Shown here one piece after another: positions 42,287 to 51,959 of a DNA stretch of 64,000 nt (its first letter is position 1; each line of letters starts with the position of its first letter). The DNA is taken from contig NZ_JABXWB010000002.1 of the NCBI RefSeq assembly GCF_013375555.1, forward strand, positions 57,033 through 121,032, written 5' to 3'. The notes beneath the pieces were generated by a model. The model was not told the DNA's origin and searched no databases. It saw only the letters and a program-made list of their open reading frames with translations. Origin of the DNA: Sphingobium sp. EM0848. GTDB taxonomy: Bacteria > Pseudomonadota > Alphaproteobacteria > Sphingomonadales > Sphingomonadaceae. The position numbers and the translations under genes are program-made.

Positions 42287-45200
42287 ATGAGCGGATTTGA
42301 CATCATAGCTGCAATGCAGGCTTTGGGGCTGCCTGCCGCCTTGGCGATTGAAGAAAATCTCCGCGCCATCGAAGACCTTGTCGATTTCCATTACGATGAT
42401 CACGAGCGTCTGGGCCTCATAAGAGGCGAATTGCACAGATTCCGGCACCCCGTGGCGCGCTCCATTGTCGCGCGCATCGACTCCCATATGGAGAATTTTC
42501 AGAACTTCTCGTCAGAAGAGCAAGATGATTTGCAAGTTGGAAATGAAATGATGGCCACCCGAGCAACGAAAGGACCGGAGCTGACGGCCGCGCATGCTCG
42601 TTTGATAAGCCTGATAGACTATGTGGAGGCCACCGAGCGCGACCGACTGAAGGTCGAACTCGATTACCGCAGCCACCGCGGCTTTGTCGCTACGGAAGAT
42701 GAGGTTGCCGGACTGCCTGGCGTGTCGCTCGATCGGGGGTCCGGGGATGATCCCGTCTGGCTGCGCGTTGAACGGCTCGCCAAGATTGCGCCGCCCGCGC
42801 CACCGGATCAGGAACTGGCGCTGTGGCTGTCCCTGCGCGACGATGTAGCAGCAATACCATCACTCAAGGTGGAAATCGCCACAGCCGGCCTTGTCGCGCT
42901 CGAATTGCTTGACGCGGAAGAAGCGCCGGAACACATCGCCCTGTCCGATTATGAGCGCCGAGACAGTGTCGAAGCGGCCTTCCATGCCTGGCTGGAAGGG
43001 GCATGGAGATTATGGGCAGAACGCGAAAAGCCCCGCCGCGAGACCATCAAGCTGTACAACGCCCTTTATATGCTGCGCCAGCAGTTGGAAGGTGTAAGCG
43101 ACGTCCCGCTCGAACTGGTATGCGGCATTGGCTTTGCAACGCTGTTCCGCAACGGCCAGCGTTTGCGTTATCCGCTGCTGTCGATGACCATGGAGCTCTC
43201 ACTCGACGAGCAAACCCATTGCATCGAAGCGCGTCCACGCCTTGAGGCCGATCCCGGCCTTGAGATCGATCCACTCGACCGGATGGGACTGCACGCGCTG
43301 GACCAATGGCGCACAGCCACGGAAAGATTCCTAGCGGCACTAGACGAGGTGGCGCTCTCTCCCTTTGCACTCGAAAGCTTTGAGCCCGTGTTGCGCCAGG
43401 CCTCGGCCCTGTTCGATCCAGATGGCATTTATGTGCCGGATGCCAATCCGGCCGAGGCGCGGCGGATACCCTCGGTCGACACGCATTTGCAGGTCAGCAC
43501 CGCGTTCGCCTTCTTCCAGCGCGAACGGCGCGCAACGCAGCTGATGGAAGATCTCCGGCGCTTCCGGGCGGCCATACAGGATGGCTCGGAGGCCCCCGAT
43601 CTCCCTGCCGCCGTTGCCGCCCTACTGGTAGAGCCGTCCGACACAATCGAAGAACCCGAATACCCGCAATTCCGTGGTATATCGACCATTCCCGGCGTCA
43701 CCTCGTCGGACGGCTCGGGCAGGGACCTGTTCTTTCCCAAGCCGTTCAATCGCGAGCAGGTGGAGGTCGTGCAACGGCTCGAAGTTCGCCCGGGCGTCGT
43801 GGTCCAGGGGCCACCGGGCACCGGCAAGACGCACACGATCGCCAACATCATCAGCCATTACCTTGCGCTGGGTAAGCGGGTGCTCGTCACCTCCCAAAAG
43901 GCACCCGCCTTGCGTGTCCTGCGCGACAAGCTGCCTGAGGCGGTGCGACCGCTTGCGGTGAGCCTGCTCGACAGCGACCGCGACGGTCTGAAGCAGTTTC
44001 AGGAGTCGGTCGATATCATTGCTGAGAAGCTCCAGCGGCTACGCCGCCATGAGCTTGAGCGCCAGATTTCTGACCTCGATCATCAAATCGACAACCTGCA
44101 CCGCAGCCTCGCCCGTATTGACAATGAAGTCGATACGATAGGGCGAACGGCAGTGTCGCCCGTCGTGCTCGAGGGAGAAACGATCGAACCCGTGCGGGCG
44201 GCGCGCATGGTGGTAGTCGAACCTGAACTGGCAAATTGGTTGCCGGATAGTGTTGATGCCGAGCCCGAAAACGCTCCCCGTTTCAACGATAGCGACATCG
44301 TGGCGCTCAGACAGGCGCGGCGGAAAGTTGGGCAGGACATCGGGTATTTGGGCGTTCCCATTCCGAAATTAGCCAGCCTGCCTTCCATTGACAGCCTGCT
44401 GCCCGTTCACCGCGATCTCTCCCGGGCCGAAGAACTGCGCCGACAGATCACCGCAGGTACGTTGCCGAACCTTAGAATAGCGGAAGGGGAAGCTGAAGCC
44501 CAATTGGCCGATCTTGCGCATGAGCTGGATGAACTTGGTACCCTGGATACGAAAGTGTCATCGGCACCATATACGTGGACGGCGGATGCCATTCGCGGCG
44601 CTAGGACCGGCGAAGACCAAGACATGTTGGCGGCGATTGCCCGCCTCCAGCCAGAGATCGACTACCTTATCTTAGAAGGGAGCCACTTCCTAACCCGGCC
44701 CATCAATATGCCAGATGACGCGCTCGACGATGAAAAGCTGCTTGAAGCGTTGCAGAGACTTTGTGAGGGTAAAGCGGCATTAGGCTTTGTCGGCGGTCTC
44801 TTCGCCGGGAAGGTCAAGGCAAAGCTGGCGCAGGTTACGTTGCTTGGCGAGGCTCCGCGAAACGCGGACGAATGGCTCGAGATTCAACGGTTCATCGACG
44901 GTATCAAACGCTCGCGCAAGCTTCGCCAAGCCTGGAACCATCTCGTTTCGTTGGGCGTGGGCGACCAGATCGATCAGGATGGCCTCGCGATTGCGAAGCG
45001 CATGCGCGCACAACAGCAACACCTCGAAAATGTCGGCGCGCTTGTCACCCAACAGCAGCTTGTCGATGGCCGGGCGCGGAAGATCATTGCCAGCTGGGCT
45101 CTGTCGGTATCGGAGGGTAGCCCATCCACCGTTAGGCTGCGTGAGGTGGTCGAGACGCACCGGTTGAAATATCGGCTCGAGAGCGCCGAATCCATACGCT

Positions 45201-48100
45201 CCAAATTGATCGCTTCCCTAGCATCGGCCGGTGGCGACATTGCCCGCGAGTTGCAGGACTATGTAGTGCGCGCTTTGGGCAACCCGGATGTCTCTACCGA
45301 AGCCTTCCATTCGGAATGGCAAGACCTGACCCTCAGACTTGCTCACATCGAAGGTCTTTCAGAGGCTTTCGAAACGATCCAGACCGTTTGCACAACCATT
45401 TCGGCATCGGGCGGCTCTCGTTGGGCAGAGGCACTCCGTTCCGAACCAGTCGAAGGCATGGAAGACAGCCTCACCCCGGGTGATTGGGTCAAACGTTGGA
45501 AGCTCAGGCGACTTAGCACTTGGCTTGCACGCATTGATCGTCATGCTCGTTTGCAGGAACTTGGCTCTGAGAGAGCCGAAAAGGAGGCCCTGCTCAAGGA
45601 AGCCTACGAACGTTCGATCGAATTGCGGACCTGGCTCGAGCTAAGCCGGAAAGCGACCGATGGCGTGAAGGCTGCTTTGGCGGCCTATGCGGATGCAGTT
45701 CGCCGGATCGGCAAAGGCACGGGCAAACGGGCAGGGCGATATCGCCGGGAGGCACGAGCTGCGTCCGATCGCGCCAAGGGGGCTCTGCCTTGCTGGATCA
45801 TGCCGCACTACCGGGTGTCGGAATCTTTGCCTGCCGATCTTGGCCTGTTTGACGTCGTCATCGTGGATGAAGCTTCGCAGTCAACCGTGGCAGCTCTTCC
45901 GGCATTGTTACGCGCCCAGAAGATCCTCATCGTGGGCGATGACAAGCAGGTAAGCCCCGAGCTCGTTGGGCGCGATCAGGCCCGCGCTGATGAACTCGCC
46001 AGCAGGCACCTCGGGGCCCAAGTAGCGGATTATCGTTCCTGCTTGCGGGAAGAGCAGTCCCTATACGACCTCGGCAAGGTCGTTTTCGCTGGCGGCGCCA
46101 TCATGTTGACGGAGCATTTCCGCTGTGTCGCTCCGATCATCGAATTCTCAAAAGGCCAGTTCTACGGCCATCGGCTGACGCCGCTGCGATTGCCGACGGC
46201 GTCCGAACGGCTGGATCCGCCTTTGATTGACGTTTTCGTGGAGGACGGCTTCCGCAAGGGAGACGTGAATGTTCCCGAGGCGGAATTCATCGTCTCCGAG
46301 ATCGCGGCGATCGCGGACGACGAAAGGATGTCGAAGCGAACGATCGGCGTCACCACATTGCTGGGTCAAAACCAAGCCGCGCACATTTACAAGGAGATCG
46401 AGCAGCGCCTCGGAACTGAGGTGATGGAGCGCCACACAATTCGGGTAGGTGATCCGACCGCTTTCCAGGGTGATGAACGGGACATCATGTTCGTCTCGCT
46501 GGTGGCACAGCGGGAGGATAGCCCGCTCTCAGGCAATCGATATGAACAGCGCTTCAACGTCGCCTTGTCGCGAGCTCGAGATCGAACCTACCTTGTTCGC
46601 TCCGTTGAGCTGGATCAGCTGCGCACGAGCGATCAGCTGCGTCGATCCCTCCTGGAGCATTTTCGATGCCCCTACCCGGCTGAAACATCCGACCTGAAGG
46701 ATCGGCGTGATCGGTGTGAATCCGATTTCGAGCGAGAAATGTTCGACTTGCTTTGCGAACGCGGCTTCCGGGTCAACACTCAGGTCCGTGTCGGAAACTT
46801 CAGAATCGATCTCGTGGTCGAGGGTGACAATGACCAGCGCATTGCCATCGAATGCGACGGGGATCGCTACCACGGGCCCGACAAATGGCCAGATGACATG
46901 ATGCGCCAGCGTATCCTTGAGCGTGCCGGTTGGACGATCTGGCGTTGTTTTGCCTCGCGTTTCGTTCGCAATCGGCAGGCAGTAGTCGATGAAGTTGCCG
47001 CATTTCTTGCCGCGCGCGGAATTAAACCGGTCAACGATGGCGAAGAATGGATAAGCCGTCATACGGAATTGCGGACTTGGCGGCTTCCTTGGCCTGATGA
47101 CACCGAGCCTGTACCTGCGGCAGAGCAATCACCGGCTGATGGTGGTGCAACCGCTGATGCTTGGCCGGAGCCAGCTCAAAAAACGGATGTCCTTGGCGCC
47201 GCCGAAGCGCCTGATTCCAATGTGAACTTGACGCGTGTCACCGAGTCACAGGTTCAGAATGCCATTCTCAATCTGATGTCTGATAAACGCGTTTGGTCCA
47301 ATGGTGAGTTAAAGAGGGCGCTTGTGGGCGTCTTGGCTCTGTCCGACGCAGATCGGGCAACCGCAAACTTTCGCCCGGGCGAGGAGAAGTGGGAAGAACT
47401 GGTAAACAATGCCCTTTCCCCTTCTCGCGGAAATTCGCTTCATTCAAAGGGCTTGGTCAAGAGCGCAGGGCGCGGCCTGCATGTCCTGTCTGATGGCGAT
47501 ATAGCGGGGCCCGTCGACAAAGCCGCCGTGGTTCGCCCCTCCAACCCCGAGGATGGCGAGAAAAGTTACTCGCCTCCTGCAATCGAAATCGGCACCGAAT
47601 ACCAAATCGTCTCTTTGGTTGTTCCATTGGAAGAGGTCGAACAGATCTATCAGCCAGAGTATAAGCCAAGACTTGAAAGGTTGATCGATGCCACGCTTCA
47701 GGCCGAGGCGCCAATGTATGAAGACATCCTGATTGAAAGGATCGCCCGCGCTCACAAAAAGGAGCGGGCAGGCCGGATTATTCAGGATATCGTCACGCAG
47801 GCAATTTCCGATCGTCATCCATCGGTGCAAGAAGATGGCCGGAACGTGGTGTTCCACGAAACGATGGATACTGATCAGTTGGTTGCGTATCGACCGGCCC
47901 GATCGGATTGGCGATCTCACCGAGACATTCCTCTCATTGAACTCGCGAGCCTGGCTTTGCCTCTTGTCCGGAGAGGCAAGGCGGAAGCCGATGTCCTTGC
48001 CCATTTTGCACGGACTTTCAGCTTGGCTCGATTGCGGGAGCCTACGAGGAAGCGGTTTGAATCTGCTATCGCAATTGCAAAAGCGACGCGCGAGAATTGA
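42287..48100 (+). CDS. Giant SF1 (Dna2/Nam7-like) helicase with Vsr-like nuclease, Mrr_N-like and DUF3320 domains
   Basis: A 1,937-residue protein. N-terminal 500 residues are unassigned. The helicase has Walker A GPPGTGKTHTIANII (about 507), a long coiled-coil insert (580-1180), Walker B VIVDEASQST (about 1193), VGDDKQVSPE and motif VI NVALSRARDRTYL (about 1424). A Vsr/MTES_1575-like nuclease follows (about 1480-1585; VGNFRIDLVVEG, AIECDGDRYHG, RAGWTIWRCF). Next come an Mrr_N-like winged helix (about 1650-1738) and DUF3320 (about 1770-1925). Related giant helicases are found in defence islands. It lies 123 bases after res and may be the third gene of that system or a separate system. Confidence 0.85.
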   Translation: MSGFDIIAAMQALGLPAALAIEENLRAIEDLVDFHYDDHERLGLIRGELHRFRHPVARSIVARIDSHMENFQNFSSEEQDDLQVGNEMMATRATKGPELTAAHARLISLIDYVEATERDRLKVELDYRSHRGFVATEDEVAGLPGVSLDRGSGDDPVWLRVERLAKIAPPAPPDQELALWLSLRDDVAAIPSLKVEIATAGLVALELLDAEEAPEHIALSDYERRDSVEAAFHAWLEGAWRLWAEREKPRRETIKLYNALYMLRQQLEGVSDVPLELVCGIGFATLFRNGQRLRYPLLSMTMELSLDEQTHCIEARPRLEADPGLEIDPLDRMGLHALDQWRTATERFLAALDEVALSPFALESFEPVLRQASALFDPDGIYVPDANPAEARRIPSVDTHLQVSTAFAFFQRERRATQLMEDLRRFRAAIQDGSEAPDLPAAVAALLVEPSDTIEEPEYPQFRGISTIPGVTSSDGSGRDLFFPKPFNREQVEVVQRLEVRPGVVVQGPPGTGKTHTIANIISHYLALGKRVLVTSQKAPALRVLRDKLPEAVRPLAVSLLDSDRDGLKQFQESVDIIAEKLQRLRRHELERQISDLDHQIDNLHRSLARIDNEVDTIGRTAVSPVVLEGETIEPVRAARMVVVEPELANWLPDSVDAEPENAPRFNDSDIVALRQARRKVGQDIGYLGVPIPKLASLPSIDSLLPVHRDLSRAEELRRQITAGTLPNLRIAEGEAEAQLADLAHELDELGTLDTKVSSAPYTWTADAIRGARTGEDQDMLAAIARLQPEIDYLILEGSHFLTRPINMPDDALDDEKLLEALQRLCEGKAALGFVGGLFAGKVKAKLAQVTLLGEAPRNADEWLEIQRFIDGIKRSRKLRQAWNHLVSLGVGDQIDQDGLAIAKRMRAQQQHLENVGALVTQQQLVDGRARKIIASWALSVSEGSPSTVRLREVVETHRLKYRLESAESIRSKLIASLASAGGDIARELQDYVVRALGNPDVSTEAFHSEWQDLTLRLAHIEGLSEAFETIQTVCTTISASGGSRWAEALRSEPVEGMEDSLTPGDWVKRWKLRRLSTWLARIDRHARLQELGSERAEKEALLKEAYERSIELRTWLELSRKATDGVKAALAAYADAVRRIGKGTGKRAGRYRREARAASDRAKGALPCWIMPHYRVSESLPADLGLFDVVIVDEASQSTVAALPALLRAQKILIVGDDKQVSPELVGRDQARADELASRHLGAQVADYRSCLREEQSLYDLGKVVFAGGAIMLTEHFRCVAPIIEFSKGQFYGHRLTPLRLPTASERLDPPLIDVFVEDGFRKGDVNVPEAEFIVSEIAAIADDERMSKRTIGVTTLLGQNQAAHIYKEIEQRLGTEVMERHTIRVGDPTAFQGDERDIMFVSLVAQREDSPLSGNRYEQRFNVALSRARDRTYLVRSVELDQLRTSDQLRRSLLEHFRCPYPAETSDLKDRRDRCESDFEREMFDLLCERGFRVNTQVRVGNFRIDLVVEGDNDQRIAIECDGDRYHGPDKWPDDMMRQRILERAGWTIWRCFASRFVRNRQAVVDEVAAFLAARGIKPVNDGEEWISRHTELRTWRLPWPDDTEPVPAAEQSPADGGATADAWPEPAQKTDVLGAAEAPDSNVNLTRVTESQVQNAILNLMSDKRVWSNGELKRALVGVLALSDADRATANFRPGEEKWEELVNNALSPSRGNSLHSKGLVKSAGRGLHVLSDGDIAGPVDKAAVVRPSNPEDGEKSYSPPAIEIGTEYQIVSLVVPLEEVEQIYQPEYKPRLERLIDATLQAEAPMYEDILIERIARAHKKERAGRIIQDIVTQAISDRHPSVQEDGRNVVFHETMDTDQLVAYRPARSDWRSHRDIPLIELASLALPLVRRGKAEADVLAHFARTFSLARLREPTRKRFESAIAIAKATREN

Positions 48101-48245
48101 TCTCAGGCTTGTGAACGCCCTGCGTGATCGCGACCGTGCAAGAAAGCTGGCGGCCATCGAACGTGGGAACCCCACTCCTGAGGCTCAGACTCCGGTGATT
48201 TAACATAAGATATATTATCAGTTTTTTCTGTTTGTTTTCAGTGAG

Positions 48246-49301
48246 TTATTGATTAGCCGCGTTGATCGCCTGCTCTATGCGGGCCATGCCTTCGATCACC
48301 GCGTCAAAGGACGGCGGCGCCGTCATGAACATCTCGCCCATCGCGGCATAATCGTGGGCGAGCCGGTCCATCATGCCCTCTGTCGGCAACAGCCGCAGCG
48401 ATCCCAGGACAGCGGTCTCGTAGGACGCGGACTTGTCGGCGAACATCAGGCTTTTGTTGTGGACCACCTGCTCGAGGAGTTCCGGCCGTGCGAGGGCCTC
48501 GGCCGTGACGGCAGCCCCGTCGAGCATCAGCACATCATAATAATGGCGCGAAAGCCCATCGCGCAGCTTGGCATTATGATGGAGCGCGTGGAGGATCGTA
48601 ACCTTCTCCCAGAAGGTGCGCTCGACCGCCAGCGTCGGCACGTCGGTTGCGGGATCCGGTAGCTCGTCGGGGAAATCCTCGGCCAGATAGGGGATGATTG
48701 GGCGCATGGCGAAGGGCTCGGTATCCCCGCGCGCGCCAAATTCGAGCTTGATGCGCGGCTTGATATAGCCGCCTTCGTCCCCGCCCCCGTAATTCTGGCC
48801 ATAGGCAAGACCATAGTCCGAAGTACGGGGATAGACGAAGAGGACGGTCTGCTGATCCTTGTCGTCGGGGTCGAGCGACAGATGCCAGCCTTCGCTCGTG
48901 CCGAGCGCCGCTCCGATCTCGCGGCCAAGCACCGGCATAGCGATCGTCGCGACATAGGCCTGGGCAGCCACTTTGAGATCCTTGGTCCGCCGCTCGCGTT
49001 CCTTGCCGCTAATCCCCGCCTCCATCGGCGACGCCACCTGATCGAGGAGCGGCGCCGACCGGCTGATGGTGAGATCGATATCCTCCGAGAAGCGCTGGAT
49101 GATATCATACGCCTTGGAGAGCGACGTGCCGCCCTTGAAGGTCATATGGCCCGCAAGGTCCACGGCACGAACAAGGCGCCGCAGGGTCCAGCAGACCCAG
49201 AAGTCTTTCTCGATTATGATCGGCGTGAGATCCCGGCGAGCCGCCGCTTCCTCGATATAAGCGCGGCGATCCTCGGCCGGGCGGCGGGCGAACTCATCCA
49301 T
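48246..49301 (-). CDS. abiEii: AbiEii-type nucleotidyltransferase toxin
   Basis: A 351-residue nucleotidyltransferase of the type IV toxin-antitoxin AbiE. The core motif is FKGGTSLSKAYDIIQRFSED followed by IDLTISR (GGTSLSK plus D-x-D, about 57-82), as expected for AbiEii toxins, which modify tRNA or another target and cause growth arrest or abortive infection. It starts at ATG 49301, eight bases inside the antitoxin gene, so expression is coupled. It points opposite to the large helicase gene, with a 145-base AT-rich gap between the two 3' ends. Confidence 0.9.
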   Translation of the reverse strand: MDEFARRPAEDRRAYIEEAAARRDLTPIIIEKDFWVCWTLRRLVRAVDLAGHMTFKGGTSLSKAYDIIQRFSEDIDLTISRSAPLLDQVASPMEAGISGKERERRTKDLKVAAQAYVATIAMPVLGREIGAALGTSEGWHLSLDPDDKDQQTVLFVYPRTSDYGLAYGQNYGGGDEGGYIKPRIKLEFGARGDTEPFAMRPIIPYLAEDFPDELPDPATDVPTLAVERTFWEKVTILHALHHNAKLRDGLSRHYYDVLMLDGAAVTAEALARPELLEQVVHNKSLMFADKSASYETAVLGSLRLLPTEGMMDRLAHDYAAMGEMFMTAPPSFDAVIEGMARIEQAINAANQ

Positions 49302-49905
49302 GGCGCGCCGCCTGAATCTTCAGGACAATGTCGCCCATCCAGCCCGGCATGGCCGGGCGGGCCGCAACGAGCGTACGCGTACCAGCATCGTCAAGCCGCG
49401 CGGCGAAGCGCCCGATCGCATCCGCGTCGATATTGCCCTTCCCTAGATGTGCGAGCGCCTGGACGATCGCATTCACAGATTCCGGCGCGTCGAGCACCGG
49501 CGCACGGCTGTGTTTCAAGGTGACGCTGCGGCCGCCAGCCTTGGCGGTGCGGGTGCGACCGCTGGTGGCGTAGCTCGCCCGGGCAGGCACCTGCGTCGAG
49601 AGGCCAAGGCTATTGGCGGCCGCCGCCCCTGAAGGCGCGAGCGCATCACCGCTCTGCGCGGAGAGCGCCTGGGCAACCTGTCCGGGATCCGGGCTCAGGG
49701 TACCAAGCTTGTCATGCTGGCGGGGATAGTCGTAGAGACCGCGGCCGATCCGGCGGATGTCGCCGGCATGCGCGAGACGCGACAGCGCCATATCGACCGA
49801 GCCGCGCGTGCCAAAGTCGACGAACTGCTTGGGCGTAAACACCCAGCCACGGCCCTTGCCGCGCACACGCTTCATGATCCGATCAGCCACCGCAGACATA
49901 TCCAT
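49294..49905 (-). CDS. abiEi: AbiEi-type antitoxin/regulator (DUF6088)
   Basis: A 203-residue protein with an N-terminal winged helix (VFTPKQFVDFGTRGSVDMAL; SRLAHAGDIRRIGRGLYDYP) and a C-terminal AbiEi-like region (ALAPSGAAAANSLGLSTQVP). In AbiE systems this protein represses the operon and counters the toxin, without direct binding in the type IV scheme. It is the upstream gene and overlaps abiEii by eight bases. A 7-bp inverted repeat just upstream of its ATG is a likely autoregulatory site. Confidence 0.85.
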   Translation of the reverse strand: MDMSAVADRIMKRVRGKGRGWVFTPKQFVDFGTRGSVDMALSRLAHAGDIRRIGRGLYDYPRQHDKLGTLSPDPGQVAQALSAQSGDALAPSGAAAANSLGLSTQVPARASYATSGRTRTAKAGGRSVTLKHSRAPVLDAPESVNAIVQALAHLGKGNIDADAIGRFAARLDDAGTRTLVAARPAMPGWMGDIVLKIQAARHG

Positions 49906-49914
49906 GCTCCTGTC

Positions 49915-49944
49915 TGTTAGATAATAGCATGGTTTTTTCTAACA
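49915..49944 (-). promoter_or_regulatory. Candidate abiE promoter/operator
   Basis: TGTTAGA (49915-49921) and TCTAACA (49938-49944) are perfect 7-bp inverted arms just upstream of the abiEi ATG. On the minus strand a TATTAT (-10-like) sits between them. AbiEi proteins are known to repress their own operon by binding inverted repeats. Confidence 0.5.
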
Positions 49945-50045
49945 AGCCATGACCGGAGATAGCGCCAGTTTTCTTGATTTTCCGGGACATTCCATTCACA
50001 TGGTAGCGAGAACATCCCTTCGCAAGATCAGTCACCCCATGCGAA

Positions 50046-51152
50046 TCAGCGCTCCCGCCCACGCTCGGGTGGTGGCCGCTCGGGGCCAGCTCCACCCTCC
50101 AGTTCTCGCGCCGGATGTGTCGCTTGCCGCCCCTGCATCATCTCGCGGGCCAGCGCGAGACGTCGGGAGACCGCCGGCGGCATAGCCGCCAGGAAGCCCG
50201 CAATCTCGTCGGAAAGCGCTTGGTCGTCCGCCTCGCCGGTGCGTGCGAGCGCCACCGCCGCCTCCGCATAAGCGCCGCGTATCTGCTTCTGGCGAACCAG
50301 CGCCATCACGTCTTGCGGCCGCCGTTCCTCGTCGCGCGCGCGCGCATAGGCTCGGGCGCGCAGCACGTTGAGTTCATCCATATTGAGCCGGCGCCCCTCC
50401 TGACCGATCCGAGCATCGAGATGCAGCGCCGCTGAGCGCACACGCTTCTGGACGTAACCACGCGCACGCCTGGGCGTCGCCTCAGCCGCGATCCCGCGCG
50501 TACGTAGCTCATGCGCGAACGTCTCCCGCATATGATGGAGGTCGGCCTTGCGCGGATTGAGTCGCGTGCCGTCCGCACCTTCGGTGGCCACCGTCAGATG
50601 GACGTGCGGATGATCGGTGTCGGTGTGAAGCGCCAGCATATAGGCGTGATTGTCTTCGAACAGGATCCGGGCGAACGCCTGGGCGGCATCCTGCAGCGTC
50701 TCGGGATCGGTCGAACCGCCGGGCATGGAAAGGACCAGCGACAGCGAGGTCGGCCGGTCGCGGCCATGCTCGTTCATCGCCTCGTCGAACATGGCCCAGT
50801 CCTGCGCGATCTCCTTCAGCCGTTTGGGATCATCGATGATCTCGCCCTCGCTCGAGCGCACCGCAAGCTTCCCGTGCCGCGCAACATAGCCGAAATGCTC
50901 GGAAAGATGATGCGCGCCATATTGCTTACCCGAGACCTTGACCATGACCTCCGGGGCCTTGCGCACGATCCGCTCGAGCTTGGCCCGAGCCTCGGCCTGG
51001 CTCAGCGGCGCGGCGCGCGCCTGCCTTCCCCGGCCCGATCCGCCTCGCCCGACGCGGACATAGGCTCCCCGCAGTGTCCGTTTACCGCCGGTGGGCGGCC
51101 GCCATGCCTCCATGAGGCTGGGCAGCGGCAAGATGCCCTCCTCCTCAAACAT
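50046..51152 (-). CDS. MobA/VirD2-family relaxase
   Basis: A 368-residue relaxase that would nick DNA at oriT and lead it to the VirD4 coupling protein. The His triad is visible in HTDTDHPHVHLTVATEG (about 187-203); upstream GKQYGAHHLSEHFGYVARHG and DEAMNEHGRDRPTSLSLVLS are family-typical. ATG 51152 overlaps the mobC stop by eight bases; a longer in-frame start at 51263 would read through mobC. Compared with multidomain relaxases this one is short, with no helicase or primase and no LPD7 domain; an LPD7 protein is instead encoded next to virD4. Confidence 0.85.
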   Translation of the reverse strand: MFEEEGILPLPSLMEAWRPPTGGKRTLRGAYVRVGRGGSGRGRQARAAPLSQAEARAKLERIVRKAPEVMVKVSGKQYGAHHLSEHFGYVARHGKLAVRSSEGEIIDDPKRLKEIAQDWAMFDEAMNEHGRDRPTSLSLVLSMPGGSTDPETLQDAAQAFARILFEDNHAYMLALHTDTDHPHVHLTVATEGADGTRLNPRKADLHHMRETFAHELRTRGIAAEATPRRARGYVQKRVRSAALHLDARIGQEGRRLNMDELNVLRARAYARARDEERRPQDVMALVRQKQIRGAYAEAAVALARTGEADDQALSDEIAGFLAAMPPAVSRRLALAREMMQGRQATHPARELEGGAGPERPPPERGRER

Positions 51153-51681
51153 CGAGGCTATCCCAATAGGCAAGATCGCCCTTGAGCGCAGTGCCAAGAC
51201 CGGCAAGCGCCGTCCGGATTTCCGTCCGAAAGCTTGCCACCCGCCCCGCCTCGCGCGCGACATCGAGTCCGGATTCCACCATCACCGAGGCATTGAGCGC
51301 ACGCGTTGCCTGATTGAGATTGATGCCGATCCGGTTGAGCTCGCGCCACGCCTGAGCCACTGCCGCCCGTTCTTCGAGCGGCAGCGGTGCCGCCGAATGC
51401 AGGCGGCACCGCACCAGCCTCGTCACCCAGTCGGTTCGCTTCATACCCAAAGCATCGGCCTCGGCATCCAGCGCGGCAATTTCCGCATCGGTCAACCGGA
51501 TCTCAAACCGCCGCGTTGCTCGCTCCCGTCGGCGAACTCGTCCCGGCCTCCCGCCCTCCTCCGCGTCCACTGCATTCATGACGAGGCGCCGCAGCAAAGC
51601 CGAGCGGCCACCGGCGCTCTCCGCCACAGCATCGAAGCGCTGGGCGACTTCTTCGTCGAGACGGAAGGTGAAGACGGGCAT
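51145..51681 (-). CDS. mobC: MobC-like relaxosome accessory protein
   Basis: A 178-residue protein. The N-terminal stretch MPVFTFRLDEEVAQRFDAVA looks like a ribbon-helix-helix DNA-binding segment, followed by ERATRRFEIRLTDAEIAALD and the MobC motif region (LNRIGINLNQATRALNAS, about 118-135). Such proteins help the relaxase bind and open oriT. ATG 51681 is the start; it overlaps the relaxase gene at its 3' end, making a two-gene unit. The region upstream, between mobC and parB, is the likely oriT area. Confidence 0.82.
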   Translation of the reverse strand: MPVFTFRLDEEVAQRFDAVAESAGGRSALLRRLVMNAVDAEEGGRPGRVRRRERATRRFEIRLTDAEIAALDAEADALGMKRTDWVTRLVRCRLHSAAPLPLEERAAVAQAWRELNRIGINLNQATRALNASVMVESGLDVAREAGRVASFRTEIRTALAGLGTALKGDLAYWDSLDV

Positions 51682-51754
51682 GCATCGAAGACTATTGTCA
51701 TACATCCCCGGCGTCACGCCTATCCGGCCCTCACCTTCACTCAACTCATCTGAT

Positions 51755-51772
51755 AGTCTGCTTGAGCAGACT
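51755..51772. repeat. 18-bp palindrome, copy 1 (candidate parS or operator)
   Basis: AGTCTGCTTGAGCAGACT: 8-bp arms around TG. It is the exact reverse complement of 53947-53964. The two copies flank parB-parA, one downstream of parB (near mobC) and one upstream of the parA operon, as expected for ParB-binding sites. An oriT or repressor role is also possible for this copy. Confidence 0.55.
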
Positions 51773-51788
51773 TCGACCATTCTTGGCA

Positions 51789-51844
51789 AAATGCGCCTAT
51801 CATTCACGCCTGATCCACGAAGGGCGGCGCCAACGGCGCCGCCC
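51789..51844. other. Candidate oriT region: nick-like core plus GC hairpin
   Basis: AAATGCGCCTAT (51789-51800) matches the RSF1010-type nick core AAGTGCGCCCTT at 9 of 12 positions by eye. It is followed by a perfect 10-bp GC hairpin (GGGCGGCGCC, 51822-51831; GGCGCCGCCC, 51835-51844). The position upstream of mobC-relaxase fits oriT. This is weak, positional evidence. Confidence 0.3.
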
Positions 51845-51860
51845 CAGCTCGGACCTACGG

Positions 51861-51890
51861 AAAAGGCCGCACCCCAAAAGGGGCGCGGCC
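51861..51890 (-). terminator. Rho-independent terminator of the parAB operon
   Basis: On the minus strand a GC-rich hairpin (51865-51890; GGCCGC-n-CCCC arm, four-base loop, matching arm with one mismatch bulge) is followed by TTTT (51864-51861). It lies 70 bases after the parB stop. Confidence 0.6.
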
Positions 51891-51959
51891 GACATACACA
51901 CGAACAGGATATGCGAACGCGGAGGAAGAGGGTCAGAGCAACGCGACGTCGGGGCGTCC

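Noticed and set aside
26276..49905. BREX or Druantia in the cargo block
   Set aside because: No PglZ, BrxC, PglX or Druantia DruE-type set was recognised; the methyltransferase is a type III Mod paired with Res.
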